DNA of 64,000 nt from Myxococcales bacterium (GTDB lineage Bacteria; Myxococcota_C; UBA6777), in contig JACKEL010000006.1 of the NCBI GenBank assembly GCA_020632975.1, positions 248,001 to 312,000 on the forward strand. The letters run 5' to 3'. The notes beneath the pieces are model-generated. The model saw only the letters and a list, made by a program, of their open reading frames with translations. It did not search any database and was not told where the DNA came from. Of this stretch, positions 52,698 to 63,700 are shown in pieces. Made by a program: the position numbers and the translations under genes. Each line of letters opens with the position of its first letter. The stretch's first letter is position 1.

Positions 52698-54701
52698 ATG
52701 ATAGCATGCCCACACTGCGGATACGCGCACCCCAAACACCTGACAGCCAGCCAGTGTTTGCAGTGCGGCAACTCTTTCGCTGACTTTTATCTCTGCTCCA
52801 ACAACTCTTGTCAGTACCACCAAGTTTTTCAACCTACCCAGCGGGAATGTCGAGGGTGTACCAAAACCCTGATCGGCGAGTTCAGCGGACGTTTGATCCC
52901 TTGGGGACATGCGATCTACCGTGTTCGTGAATACATCGGCGGCGGCGGGATGGGGGAAGTGTACCGCGCTGTCGAACAAGATCAGACAGGCACTTTTGAA
53001 CGTGAAGTGGCCATCAAGTTCAACAAAAACGTGATGGATCAAGAGATCGTTCGACGCTTCCACCTCGAAGTCCAGATCCTCAGTATGCTCCAGAACCCTC
53101 ACAATATCCGTGTCTATACACACGGCGAGCTTTTTGAGGAACGCGCCACAGGCGTTGAGGTCCGCGCTCAGTTTATGGTGATGGAGTTGCTGCGAGGTAA
53201 CACGCTCAATGAGATCACCAAAGCGGGACGCCTTCCCCCCGAACAAGCGGTCCCTATCTTTGTCGAAGTGTGTGGTGCGCTTGCAGAAGCCCACAGCAAA
53301 GACATCATCCACCGCGACCTCAAGCCCCACAACATCATGCTCCAGACGGTGTCTGGAGATTACTTCGCAAAAGTCTTTGACTTTGGCTTGTCGCGTTTGA
53401 CGACGAGCATGGACGATCGCCTCTCGACTTCGGGCGTTGTCATGGGGACTTTCCGTTATATGTCCCCAGAACAGGCCCTTGGCGAAGACGTGGATCAACG
53501 CACAGATATCTTCTCGCTGGGCGTCGTCCTCTACGAAGTACTCACAGGGCATCATCCTTTCCCTGCGGAAAACCTCTTTGAACTCTTTATGCTGCATCAA
53601 AACCCGCTCCCTCCCATGCAGGCGATCGAGCCAGAACTTGCAGCCATCGTTACAAAAGCCCTGTACTACGAGAAAGACCGTCGCTTCCAAAGCATGGAAG
53701 AGATGCGTATGGCCCTCCAAGTATGGCAAGGCGACAGCGTCGCAGGCCGCGTCACGCTGTCCCAAATCCTCAAAGAATACAAGGACTACCAGAAAGAGTC
53801 TCAGTCTCGCCTTGGGATCTCGGGCTTCCAACGCTCGCTCTCTCCCTCTGGGCGACATATCTCCTTGCCTGGTATGCAGCTTCCCCCACAACAGCCTCCT
53901 CCCCAAAGCAACAAAGCTGTGTTGATTGGCGGAGTCTTGGGCGGATTCTTGTTGGTCTTTGGTCTAGGGTTCGCAGCCATCAAGCTTTTGAGTCCTCCCA
54001 CAGAGATCAACCGCCCTCTCACAGTGATCACCCCACCACGTGAACCCGCAAGGCCCATCCCAAGGCCCCAACCGTTGCAAAGACCAGAGATTAGAGTTGG
54101 AAGCGCGGAGCCGATTCCACGGGTACAACCGCATGTCGAACAGCCAAAGCATCCCAAAACTCACCCCGTCGTGCGGAACACTCGACGCAAACGAAGAAAG
54201 CGTCGTCGCCCATTCTACCGTCACCCCCATAGAACACGCGTTGTTGAGCCACGCCCAGTCGTTCGTCAACCCGATCCAGTGATACCAAGACCACCCGTTG
54301 AGCGGATCCCTCCCGTAATTCGCCGCCCTGTCTTGATCGCACGGATTACACCGCGTCGTGTTGAGGTGCCCCCACCAAGACCGCGTCTTCCCTCGTGTCC
54401 CTCGCAAAGCAAGCCTGTGACCTATCGACAACTCGATAAAGTGATGGGTTCTTCTTTCAATATGCGGATCGCGCGTGTCCTCAACCGAGCATCGGGCGGC
54501 TCTGTCTATGATGCAGGTCTGACTCTTTCACAAAGTTGGCGAAACGCTCGTGTCATCTGCAAAGTAAGCTACCTCTGCGACAAGATCACAGCCCAAGTCC
54601 AACGCTACTGCGTGTCTTACCAACCTTACCCCCACTGTTCTGGTTATCGCGCTCGAAAAGTACAACGCGGAGAACGCGTGCTTTTTGTTTGTCGCCGCTA
54701 A
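52698..54701 (+). CDS. membrane Ser/Thr protein kinase with N-terminal zinc ribbons
   Basis: A 667-residue eukaryotic-type kinase. The N-terminus has two zinc-ribbon-like clusters: CPHCGYAHPKHLTASQCLQCG (Cys4, 7, 20, 23) and CSNNSCQ ... CRGC. The kinase domain has the glycine loop GGGGMGEVY, Lys107 in AIK, HRDLKPHN with catalytic Asp207, DFG and GTFRYMSPEQ. A transmembrane helix (about 410-430) follows, then a Pro/Arg-rich extracytoplasmic part and a small domain with several cysteines (CPSQSKP ... CKVSYLCDK ... CSGYRARK) at the end. The zinc ribbons could bind nucleic acid or protein partners. ATG 52698 is chosen with AAAGGA eight bases upstream. Confidence 0.9.
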   Translation: MIACPHCGYAHPKHLTASQCLQCGNSFADFYLCSNNSCQYHQVFQPTQRECRGCTKTLIGEFSGRLIPWGHAIYRVREYIGGGGMGEVYRAVEQDQTGTFEREVAIKFNKNVMDQEIVRRFHLEVQILSMLQNPHNIRVYTHGELFEERATGVEVRAQFMVMELLRGNTLNEITKAGRLPPEQAVPIFVEVCGALAEAHSKDIIHRDLKPHNIMLQTVSGDYFAKVFDFGLSRLTTSMDDRLSTSGVVMGTFRYMSPEQALGEDVDQRTDIFSLGVVLYEVLTGHHPFPAENLFELFMLHQNPLPPMQAIEPELAAIVTKALYYEKDRRFQSMEEMRMALQVWQGDSVAGRVTLSQILKEYKDYQKESQSRLGISGFQRSLSPSGRHISLPGMQLPPQQPPPQSNKAVLIGGVLGGFLLVFGLGFAAIKLLSPPTEINRPLTVITPPREPARPIPRPQPLQRPEIRVGSAEPIPRVQPHVEQPKHPKTHPVVRNTRRKRRKRRRPFYRHPHRTRVVEPRPVVRQPDPVIPRPPVERIPPVIRRPVLIARITPRRVEVPPPRPRLPSCPSQSKPVTYRQLDKVMGSSFNMRIARVLNRASGGSVYDAGLTLSQSWRNARVICKVSYLCDKITAQVQRYCVSYQPYPHCSGYRARKVQRGERVLFVCRR

Positions 54702-54857
54702 TCTCCCCAAAAAGACCTCCCCCAAAAGCTACTAAGAAGACAATCCCCCGTATTTGTTTCCCCCAAAGAGACCAAGACGGGCTCTGAGAGACACTTTTCC
54801 TTGCAAGAAAGGTCGAGGCCCTTCTTTACAAAGATCGTCCCTCCAAAGCCCCGCCAA

Positions 54858-56408
54858 TCACGGTACGATCTTCATCGTGGAAACGAAGCTTCCTGTCTCT
54901 GAGAAAAGATGGACAGCGTTGAGCGTCTTGTACTTGCCTCTTGCCAAATAGAAGCAGAGTTCGAGCCTTTGCACACGAACGGGCTCTTCCAAAGACGAAA
55001 AGTTGCTATTCACGCGGAGATAGAGGGCTTGATCGCGGACACGGATATCCATGATCTCAGGGGCGATGACTTTGTAGTAACTCGAACCAACGACAGCGTC
55101 TCCTCCCCAACTGGCTTTTGGAGTCCGCAAGATCGCCACATAAAGCACAAGCCAAACCAACAAAGCTGCTCCCACGCCAGCCCCCAAAAACTGACGAATG
55201 CCAGGCGCGCCTCCACGACTGCGAGAAGGCGCTGTGAGTTTGGGAGTAGGCTTGTCTTTTTCTTTGTCTTTGCCAGGAAACTTTGGACGATCATTGGGCT
55301 GAACAAGCGGACGCACGGGGCGTTGTGCCGCAGAAGACTCAGAAACAGTAGGAGGTTTGCTGGGTGTTGGTGCAGAAGGCTTGGGGGGAGGCATCGCAGC
55401 AGAGGGAGGAGGAGGCGATGGAGGAGATGGAGCACTGGGGATAGCGCCCATCACGTCGTCAAGTTGGGCATTGTAATCGCGAACGGAAGCAAGGCGTTCT
55501 TCCACCACAGCGTTGGTCAACTTGCTCATCTGAGAAGGAAACTCAAGCGCGAGTCCCTTGCCTTTGGTGAGTTCACGCAGCCAAACGAAGTACTCTTCGA
55601 TCATCTCATGTCGAACCCCGGGAGCCTCTTGAAAGACGTCCCAAAGCTCGGAGAGTCGGTAAGCCCCCACATCCCACATCGACTCCAACTCATCGTTGAG
55701 AAACATCTCTAACTTTTCAGGATCGATGATGTCCTGCATACGGGTTTCTTGGAGGCAGTGGATCAAGATATCCATGGTTTTTTGGAAGCCAGGCGTTGAG
55801 CCTCCGCCCGGTCCTGCGGCACTTTCTTCGACAAGCTCTCCCAAAACAACACGTAAGCTCGGGAAAGGCGGCGACTTGCTCAACTGCACCAAGATCCCTT
55901 TGACAAAAGAAGGACTCGTTTTGGCGGCATTTGCGAGAGGTTCTTCCAATGCAGCGATGTCGAGCGTGCCATTGCGAAACTTCTCTGCCACCACTTTTTG
56001 TATCAAACTCTCCAACGTGTGGGGCGCTAGAGCACTACCAATAGGAGAAGAAAGGATCTTTTCTTTGAGCCAATGCGCTGCGCCTTGACGCTGATGTTGT
56101 TCCACCATCGCTTGGAGATTGCTTGGAACGGGCCAACGCAAATAGAGTTGCCAGATGACAGCGTCGCTCTCTAGGGGTGAGAAAGCGGAACGCAATTGGA
56201 CAGGCGAAAGATCCGGATAATACAACAAAAGATAGAGCCAAACAGGCTCCATATTGAGTTGCTCCCCCTGAAAGATATCAGCCTGATACTGTTGTAAACA
56301 TGGAATCATCTTGTCGGGTTCAACGACGATCCCCAACGCTCCACTCTCGCAAACCTCTAAAATAGACCGCCCAATCTCATCCCGCATCTGCATATACTGA
56401 TCGCTCAT
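54858..56408 (-). CDS. hypothetical protein with Pro-rich linker and transmembrane segment
   Basis: A 516-residue protein with no recognised family. Residues 1-330 are largely helical (LEVCESGALGIVV, LYLLLYYPDLSPVQLRSAFSPLESDAV, LNDELESMWDVGAYRLSELWDV). They are followed by a Pro/Ser/Ala-rich linker (about 330-410). A single hydrophobic segment (GAGVGAALLVWLVLYVAIL) lies near 425-445, with a C-terminal beta-rich domain of about 70 residues. This looks like a cytoplasmic domain tethered to a periplasmic or surface domain. ATG 56408 (MSDQYMQM) has AAGG about 11 bases upstream. It is transcribed divergently from the PLP-enzyme gene and converges with the kinase gene. Confidence 0.6.
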   Translation of the reverse strand: MSDQYMQMRDEIGRSILEVCESGALGIVVEPDKMIPCLQQYQADIFQGEQLNMEPVWLYLLLYYPDLSPVQLRSAFSPLESDAVIWQLYLRWPVPSNLQAMVEQHQRQGAAHWLKEKILSSPIGSALAPHTLESLIQKVVAEKFRNGTLDIAALEEPLANAAKTSPSFVKGILVQLSKSPPFPSLRVVLGELVEESAAGPGGGSTPGFQKTMDILIHCLQETRMQDIIDPEKLEMFLNDELESMWDVGAYRLSELWDVFQEAPGVRHEMIEEYFVWLRELTKGKGLALEFPSQMSKLTNAVVEERLASVRDYNAQLDDVMGAIPSAPSPPSPPPPSAAMPPPKPSAPTPSKPPTVSESSAAQRPVRPLVQPNDRPKFPGKDKEKDKPTPKLTAPSRSRGGAPGIRQFLGAGVGAALLVWLVLYVAILRTPKASWGGDAVVGSSYYKVIAPEIMDIRVRDQALYLRVNSNFSSLEEPVRVQRLELCFYLARGKYKTLNAVHLFSETGSFVSTMKIVP

Positions 56409-56582
56409 CCCGCAAGATCCTTTCTGGTCAAAGCTTGCTTGCTCACACTTGCGATGCCGATTATTCGCGTGGTTTGCGACCTTGTCAAGCAAACCTGCCC
56501 TCTCCTACAATGCAAAACGGGCAAAAACCCGCTTCGACAAAGAACCTCTCCTCGTACATTCCTAGAAACAGGAGCCACACCC

Positions 56583-57629
56583 ATGCACGCGATCTTTCCC
56601 TACCAAGCCCCACAATGGTCCCAGCATCTGCTTGCTCGGCCCTCCTCTCGCATCGCGCTTGCTCAACTCCCGACCCCTTTGCAACCTTGGGCACCGCCAG
56701 ACATCCCCGATACATGGGAGTGTTGGATCAAAAGAGATGACCTCACAGGCGCCACCCTGAGCGGGAACAAAGTACGAAAACTTGAGTTTTTGCTCGCAGA
56801 AGCGATCTCTCAAGGATGCGATATCGTCCTCACTTGCGGTGGTTTGCAATCCAATCACTGCCGCGCGACAGCTGTAGCGGCCCGTCAGACGGGCTTAGAA
56901 AGCATCCTTTTCTTGCGTACCCCCACACCCGAATCCCCGCTCTCTTTGACAGGAAACCTCTTGATGGATCGCGTCGTGGGTGCACAAATCCAACGCATCA
57001 CCCCTGAACAATATCGCCAACGCACCGCGCTAATGGAAGAAAAGGCACAGCAACTCCGTGCCCAAGGACGTCGCCCTTACATCGTCCCCGAAGGTGGCTC
57101 CAATGCGCTCGGTAGTTGGGGCTATATCGAAGCCATCCGCGAACTTTCTGTGCAACTGGCCCAACTCGGCCAACCCATCGATGATATCGTTTTTGCTTGT
57201 GGAAGTGGCGGAACTGCCGCAGGGATCGCGGCTGGCCTCGCACTCGCCAAACTACCCATCCGTGCCCATGCCATCAATGTTTGTGACGATGCCGCTTATT
57301 TTTATGCCCATATCAATACCATCCTCCAAACATGGGGCATCTCTTCACCCGCAGAAGACATCCTCGATATCATCGACGGATACATGGGGCTCGGATACGC
57401 CCTCTCTCGCGAAGAAGAACTCCAACTCCTTTGTCAAACGGCTGCAAATACAGGGATCTTTTTGGACCCTGTGTACAGTGGAAAAGCCCTTTATGGCTTG
57501 ACCCAAGCGCTACAAAAAACCCCTGAGCGCTTCCAAGGCAAACGCATCCTCTTTTGGCATACAGGCGGACTCTTCGGACTTTACGACAAAGCTGATCAAC
57601 TCGAGTCAGTCCTACAACCCACCCCATAG
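56583..57629 (+). CDS. PLP-dependent D-cysteine desulfhydrase / ACC deaminase family enzyme
   Basis: A 348-residue fold-type II PLP enzyme. The Schiff-base Lys is Lys63 in SGNKVRKLEF, and the conserved TCGGLQSNHCRATAVAA and the PLP-phosphate loop ACGSGGTAAGI are present. This pattern fits D-cysteine desulfhydrase (DcyD) and 1-aminocyclopropane-1-carboxylate deaminase, which break carbon-sulfur or ring bonds of small amino acids. The substrate cannot be told apart by eye. ATG 56583 has AGGAG nine bases upstream. The neighbouring divergent gene is a hypothetical membrane protein. A role in sulfur metabolism would fit the persulfide dioxygenase elsewhere in the window, but they are not linked. 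Confidence 0.85.
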   Translation: MHAIFPYQAPQWSQHLLARPSSRIALAQLPTPLQPWAPPDIPDTWECWIKRDDLTGATLSGNKVRKLEFLLAEAISQGCDIVLTCGGLQSNHCRATAVAARQTGLESILFLRTPTPESPLSLTGNLLMDRVVGAQIQRITPEQYRQRTALMEEKAQQLRAQGRRPYIVPEGGSNALGSWGYIEAIRELSVQLAQLGQPIDDIVFACGSGGTAAGIAAGLALAKLPIRAHAINVCDDAAYFYAHINTILQTWGISSPAEDILDIIDGYMGLGYALSREEELQLLCQTAANTGIFLDPVYSGKALYGLTQALQKTPERFQGKRILFWHTGGLFGLYDKADQLESVLQPTP

Positions 57630-57715
57630 TCCCCACAAGGCCCATCTCACGAAAAAACCCCGCTTTTACAAGACAAGAGCTTCAACACCTCCCCAAAAAC
57701 CAGAAACACCCGATG

Positions 57716-59779
57716 CTAACGAGGCGCCACAGGGATCTCAGCTCCTGTTTCTGCGATCTTGAGCCGCAACAACAGCTCTTGTCCCAAAGGCCCCAATCTC
57801 GTCAAAGAGTGTGCAGCATACCTCGCGACATCCGCCTTTTTAGAGATCTTCGCACTTCGATACAGACCCAACAAGGGCTTCGGCCAGTTGGGATTCCACT
57901 TGCTCGCCTTGCCAAAAGCTTCCAAGGCTTTTTGGGGATGACCCGCCAACAGTTCAAGAAGCCCCAAGGTACAACGTAAACCCGGGTGCCAAGGACTACG
58001 CTTCGACAAAAGACGAAGCTTTTCTAAGTATCTTTCCCCTCGTGCTTTTTGGCTTGGAGAAAAAGAGAGGCGCGCTGAAAAAGCGCTGAGACCTTGTTTC
58101 GACAACCAAAGGTCACTCTCCAACCAGCCCGCAAGCTCCGCGCCTTCGACCTGTTTTCGCAGTGCTTTCAGATCCAAGAGAAGCTTTTCTTTGTCTTTGT
58201 TGAGGATCAGATCTGTATCATAGAAGTTTCGCAAGACTTGGTAGCCCATCTTGGCGAATGCATCGAGCTTTTCGGTCCTTTTAACGTACAAAGCCCAACG
58301 CACGCTCCCATACAACAAACGCCACGTTGAAGAGTTTGCAAGATGCGCAGCCAAGGGAGAAATCACTGGGTAATACAGATCCAACATCACCATATTGCAG
58401 CGATATCGACCGCAATAAGACTCCCATGCTTCAGGAGAAAGTAGCGCTTTTTTGTACTCCTGCGACCATGCCCAAAAGCCCGGTGTCAGAGGATTTGCAT
58501 CGTATGCAACCTTGACATGACGATGAGAACGAAAAGCGATGTAGCCTGTAGTGTTCAAGTTCACAAACATACGGATCTGTGTCTTGGGCGCTTTTTCCAA
58601 GAGCCCCATGGCTTCGAAGGGAACTTCGCCTTTCAAAGCACCAAGAGATGGCGTCATCCCTTGGCTCAAAGACTGCCACCCCAAAGGTATCACAAGCAAC
58701 GCCAAAGCAAGGGACACAAGCCCGCGCAGTCGCGGCTTTTCAATCGCAGAAAGTTGGCTTGCCACCAAAGGTCCCAAAAGCAGGAAAGCCACCCCAACAA
58801 AGCGAAGATTGGAAAGCACCAACAAAGCAACCACGCCTGCCCACAACAACCACTGGGTCCGTTTTTTTGCGCCAGGCAAAAACCACGTCACCGCCCACAA
58901 GAAAAAGAATCCCACAGCAAACAGCGCATACGGACTTTGGAACGTGAAAGCCTCCCACTCAGGGGCCACAACGACATCTGGACGACTGGATATCTCGCGC
59001 TGAAACGTCCAGATCACTTGCCATAAGCGCCATCCATAGGGGTTGATGCACACCACAAAAGGCAAAAGCAACAAGGCCCCCCACCATGCCCTCCACTTTG
59101 CGATATGCTCGGCCAGTTCGGGGTCACGCTTGCGAAACCACATGGGCGCCAAGATCGCCCATACACCGATCGTTCCAAGCAAAGCCCCACCCATCGTAAA
59201 AGTGCCATGGATGTTCGCCCAGAACATAAACATCACGACAACAAGCACCAACTTCCACAACTTCGGCGGATCGAGCACAAGCCAAAACAAAAGAAGCAGA
59301 AAGACATAGCCCACCACATGGGGACGGATACTCATACGAATCACCAAAACAGAGTAAGCCCCCAAACCGAAGACCCAAAAGGTGACCCAGCGACTCGCCC
59401 CCATCTTTCGAGCGATCAGAAAAAACATCCCACACAACAAAAACACCCAAAAAGCGCGCAAAGCCACGGTGCCTTGGTGCCCAAAGAGATCGAACCACCC
59501 ACGCAGCAACAAACCAAACAACCACTCTTTGTCTAAAAAGACGCTGCCTTCGGGGGTTGTGAACACAAATGGATTGACCCCACCCAACGAATGAAGTCCG
59601 AGCTCGCGCAGACGATCGCCTTTGGCCAAAAAGAACCAATAATCCATGGTCATGGGAGACCCAAAAGCATGGGGCAAAAGCGGTATAAACGCCAAGCAAA
59701 CCAAAAGACCCCAAGCCCACCAAGGCTCCTGTGGAGAAGCAGCGACAACGCTTTCTCCCAAAGAGTCTTTCGTTCCCAT
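57716..59779 (-). CDS. GT-C-like multi-pass membrane protein with C-terminal helical repeats
   Basis: A 687-residue membrane protein with about ten hydrophobic segments up to residue 385. An early extracytoplasmic loop has MTMDYWFFLAKGDRLRE and DKEWLFGLLL, reminiscent of the DxD/acidic loops of GT-C glycosyltransferases, though no family can be named with certainty. Residues 400-510 form a soluble domain, and the C-terminal 150 residues are helical repeats (CTLGLLELLAGHPQKALEAFGKASKWNPNWPKPLLGLYRSA), likely TPR-like. GGAGG precedes the ATG. The GT2 gene ends 10 bases upstream on the same strand; it could supply a polyprenyl-phosphate-sugar donor used by this protein. That is inference. Confidence 0.7.
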   Translation of the reverse strand: MGTKDSLGESVVAASPQEPWWAWGLLVCLAFIPLLPHAFGSPMTMDYWFFLAKGDRLRELGLHSLGGVNPFVFTTPEGSVFLDKEWLFGLLLRGWFDLFGHQGTVALRAFWVFLLCGMFFLIARKMGASRWVTFWVFGLGAYSVLVIRMSIRPHVVGYVFLLLLFWLVLDPPKLWKLVLVVVMFMFWANIHGTFTMGGALLGTIGVWAILAPMWFRKRDPELAEHIAKWRAWWGALLLLPFVVCINPYGWRLWQVIWTFQREISSRPDVVVAPEWEAFTFQSPYALFAVGFFFLWAVTWFLPGAKKRTQWLLWAGVVALLVLSNLRFVGVAFLLLGPLVASQLSAIEKPRLRGLVSLALALLVIPLGWQSLSQGMTPSLGALKGEVPFEAMGLLEKAPKTQIRMFVNLNTTGYIAFRSHRHVKVAYDANPLTPGFWAWSQEYKKALLSPEAWESYCGRYRCNMVMLDLYYPVISPLAAHLANSSTWRLLYGSVRWALYVKRTEKLDAFAKMGYQVLRNFYDTDLILNKDKEKLLLDLKALRKQVEGAELAGWLESDLWLSKQGLSAFSARLSFSPSQKARGERYLEKLRLLSKRSPWHPGLRCTLGLLELLAGHPQKALEAFGKASKWNPNWPKPLLGLYRSAKISKKADVARYAAHSLTRLGPLGQELLLRLKIAETGAEIPVAPR

Positions 59780-59789
59780 ATAAGCCTCC

Positions 59790-60605
59790 CTACTTCCTTG
59801 CTTTGTTTGTCTTTTCAAAAAGATGTGGGGCGATCTCTGCAAGAGGAGCATTCAAGCGCCGCAGATAATCCAACCGTATCGTCACAAGATCGCGCTGCAC
59901 AAGAAAAAAGTCCCGTCCCTTCAGCTTCGAACCATGAACATCCTCCCAAGAAGAAAGAGGATGTTCCACAACGATCTCTTCGAGGGAAGGCAGGCCCAAG
60001 CGAACACCCAAGACCTTTCGACGCAACAACAACTCGACGTCAAAGATCCACTTCGACGAAAACGGCGCATGGTACAGATCCCGCAACCATGGCGTCACCC
60101 GAAACAACTTGGCACCACACTGTGTATCGTAGACAGAAAGATCCAAGAGGAAAGAAGCCACCATCGCAAAGCAACGACCGAGATAATGACGCATCGCCTT
60201 GCGACGGATATCTTTCCCTAACATCAAGGCTCTTGCGGCAGTCACGATCTCATACGTCTCTGAAGTGCCCATCAAGTCGTAAAGATCGAAGATCGAGGCC
60301 AAAGGCGTCGCAAGATCTGCGTCCCAAAACCCTACAACTTCGGGTGAATATGTTAAGGCATGCAAGATACCTTGGCGAACAGCCCCCGCTTTCCCTTGGT
60401 TTTTTTCGAGATCCAAGACCGCGCATCGACCCCTTGGCGTGGTGTCCTCGATCTCCCGTAGAAGACGTATCGTATCGTCGCGGCTTCCATCGTTGACGAA
60501 CAACAAAGATGCTTTGTTTTGGCTTTCCAGAAAGTCCTGAAAAGCCTCTACATTCAGTCGCTTTTCCTCGTTATAACAAGGAACAACCACAATGATGGGA
60601 CCCAT
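59790..60605 (-). CDS. family-2 glycosyltransferase (polyprenyl-phosphate glycosyltransferase-like)
   Basis: A 271-residue GT2 enzyme. The nucleotide-binding start is VVVPCYNEEKRL and LFVNDGSRDDT, followed by the DxD-type metal motif FWDADLAT (Asp95, Asp97). It resembles dolichyl-phosphate glucosyltransferase/DPM1-like proteins (ALG5 group). No C-terminal transmembrane helix is visible, so it probably acts at the cytoplasmic face of the inner membrane to make a lipid-phosphate-linked sugar. The ATG at 60605 has GGAGG nine bases upstream; the frame extends to 60686, but that part is not conserved-looking. The GT-C-like gene follows 10 bases downstream. Confidence 0.87.
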   Translation of the reverse strand: MGPIIVVVPCYNEEKRLNVEAFQDFLESQNKASLLFVNDGSRDDTIRLLREIEDTTPRGRCAVLDLEKNQGKAGAVRQGILHALTYSPEVVGFWDADLATPLASIFDLYDLMGTSETYEIVTAARALMLGKDIRRKAMRHYLGRCFAMVASFLLDLSVYDTQCGAKLFRVTPWLRDLYHAPFSSKWIFDVELLLRRKVLGVRLGLPSLEEIVVEHPLSSWEDVHGSKLKGRDFFLVQRDLVTIRLDYLRRLNAPLAEIAPHLFEKTNKARK

Positions 60606-60780
60606 GTTGATTATCCTCCAATGTTTCCTTGTTATAGCAGCGCAACTGCACAAACAAAAGAACACAGAAGCCGTCAAGGGCGCCAAAGCAAGCTAAAATG
60701 TGTTTTGGGCAAGAGAAAAGCAAAGAGAAGAAAGGATGCGAGAAGGAACGAAAGAGCGGGTGGAAGGAAAGAAAGCAGGA

Positions 60781-63700
60781 TTACTTACAGAAACCGCTTT
60801 GACAGGTCCAGCTAGCGCTTGCATCAAACCCTGTACAGTCGCTGTTTTTGGTACACGCAGGGCGACAAACGTTCCCACCTGCTGTATCGCACTTCTCTGT
60901 GTTGGCAAAGATCAGCTTGGTGCAATCAACAGCAAAAGCACCTGTACAACTGGGGTTACGGATCTCCAGTTGAAGTGGTGTGGTCTTTTCAAGTTGCGTA
61001 CAAGCGGGTGGGTCAAGGCAGCGTTGAACAAACACATCAACCGTTTTGGCAAAGCGATAAGCGCTCAAATCCACAGTGGCTTCGATCGTGGTCGCAGAAG
61101 TCACGCGACCAGGAAGCGTCGTGTTGTTGTTGAAGATCACAAAGTCACCCGTAATGAAGTTGGCTCCTGTGATCTGGAGGATTTGCGTGGAGTTTCCACG
61201 GAATGCAAACGGCGGCGAAAGCGCATACGCTGTCGGCGGAGGAGGCGGATTGATGGTGAAGATCAGCGGATTGCTTGTCTCACCCGTGGGGTTGCGGATC
61301 TGGAAGGTATACTTGCCAGGAGGCAACCCAACGATATCGAAGTCGCCACGGATGTAAGTGGTACCTGTGTATGCAGGTGTAAAGCGGCTTGAGATATCGA
61401 CACCTTTGGGATCTTTGATGATCACGATAGATGGCGGGGTCGCGCTAAGAAGCGTGCCGTACACATACAAAGAGGTGACCTTGCTGACCGAGCCCGCAAC
61501 CACGTTGGAGGGTCGCAGATAATCCGCTGTGGGTGGGGGGATGGGCTCAAGAACGATCGGATACTTGTTACTCGAACGAGAACCATTGCGAACTTCAACA
61601 GCGTAAGTCCCTGCCGCAAGCTGCGTCGCATCAAAACCGATCAGGCGCAGTTCGCTGGTGGTGACGTACTGTGTGGCGCTTGCTTTGCCGTTGACGAAGA
61701 GCACAGAGGTCAACACGAAGTTGGAGCCTTTGATAATCAAGTCAGGCAACACACGACCACGTTGTTGAACGTTCTTTTCGATCTTCGTAATCAAAGGAAC
61801 GAAGGACGAAACCACAGAGAACTTCAAAACAGGCGTTTCTTCACTGTTGCTATTGACGATCTTGATATCGATGTCGCCAAGGGGCTTTCCAGTGAAGTCA
61901 TACAGATTCTTGGTCTTGATCTCTTCTTTCGACACAAAGGTCGAATCGACTTTCACGCCATCAATATAGAGCGAGTGGTTTGCAGTGAAGTCACGACCTT
62001 TGAACACCAAGTCAAGCTTGTCTCCCACCTTCGCATAAGGCGGTTCCACCGAGAAGATCGCAGGTTTGGGAGGATTACCTACGATGAAAGAGATCGCATC
62101 ACTGCGAGTATCACAAGCATTTGCGACCCACATCGAGTAGGTACCTGCTTTGAAGCCCGCGAGGTCAATCTCTGCGGTGAGATCGTAGCAATAGGGATCA
62201 TAAAGGGTGCCTGTGTAAGGATCACATGCCGTTGCCATCAACTTACCATCGACATAGACCGCCGCGGCAGTTGTAAAGCTGCGTGAGGGTGTGCTTGCAG
62301 GGTAAACTTCGACAGTGACGAGCGTATCCGCACGGCCTGTTGCTGGACGGATGTAATTGATCACTGGTTTGACGATGGTATCGCTAACGTTAAAGTCGGC
62401 CTTACCAGACTTTGCGTTGGGTCCGTTGTGGACATAGAGATCAAACTTGCCTTTGGCAAGGTCACCTTTTTTCACCGTAAAGCAGAGTTTTCGGTCACTT
62501 TCGAGCTTGGCAGGGTTGGTGGGATCGCTTTGCTTGTAAGTCTTTGCACCCACCGTGATGTAAGAACTTGCCGTAAAGTTGATCCCATTGATACAGACAT
62601 ACTGATCACATGTCGTACTCGCACCAGACGGTGTGACCGAAGAAACCGAAGGTTGACGGTAAGTAATCGTGACCTTAAAGGCAGGAGATGCCTTGCCATT
62701 GTCATTGATCACCACAGCATCCAAGTCTCCTTGCGTCCACTTCGATTCATCTGTGAGATCCAAGTCCAAAGTCATCGCCGCGTCGCTGTATTCCCAAATG
62801 AGTTTCCCATAAGGACCACCAGCTTGCGTAATCTCGATATTGCCGATCTTCAGCTTGGTTCCAGCATTTGCACCACTAGCTTGCTCAAAGTTACCCCCAA
62901 AGACGCGGGCTCCTTCGAGTTTTTCACCCAGATACCAGATAAAGGGCAGGATACGGTCGAGTTTTGGGGGAGAGTTTGCGCCAGTGAAACTAAAGGGCAA
63001 ACGATCATCCGACTGTTGGCCATCAGGGTTTTTGACGAAAACTTTGTAGTCACCAAAGGGAAACTTTGTTTCATCCGACAGGTCCAACCTGGGATCCGCT
63101 TGAACGTTGGTACGTCCAACTCGTTTGGTTGGGATGGGAACAGTCGTTCCATCAGGAAGCTCTAGGTAAATCGTCGCACCAACCTCAAAACTCTTACCAT
63201 AGACATTGAACTCGACAGGATTGCGGTCACGGATCGAGATGGGAACCACAACTTCTACGCTGGGTTTTGGTGGACGAGGACCAATCTTCAACGAAAAGTC
63301 CGCAGAGGACTTGTTTACCGTTGTGTTACGTACCTTTATGATACCTTCGCCTTGCCCATCACCTGCGAAGTCGATGGTAAACTCCAGCTCTGTATCGCTG
63401 ATCACTGTGGCAGGTGGGTCAACGGGCTTGAAGTTATACGTCACTTCGACTTGGCCAGCGATGAAATATTGGCCTTTCATACGGAAGGTCATCTTCGCAT
63501 TTTCAAAGCCTTGTGGCGGATTCAACGACGTAATGACAGGTGCGGGAACTTCTTTCACCTTGAAAGGGATCGCAGGCTTCGAGAAGCGGTTGTTGGGGTT
63601 CTTGATATAAAGCTCTTTGTCCCCTGCAGTTTGAGAGCTCAGATTGATCGTTGCTTTCAACTCCGTCGCGCTGACAAACTGTGTGGGGAAGTATTGGTTT

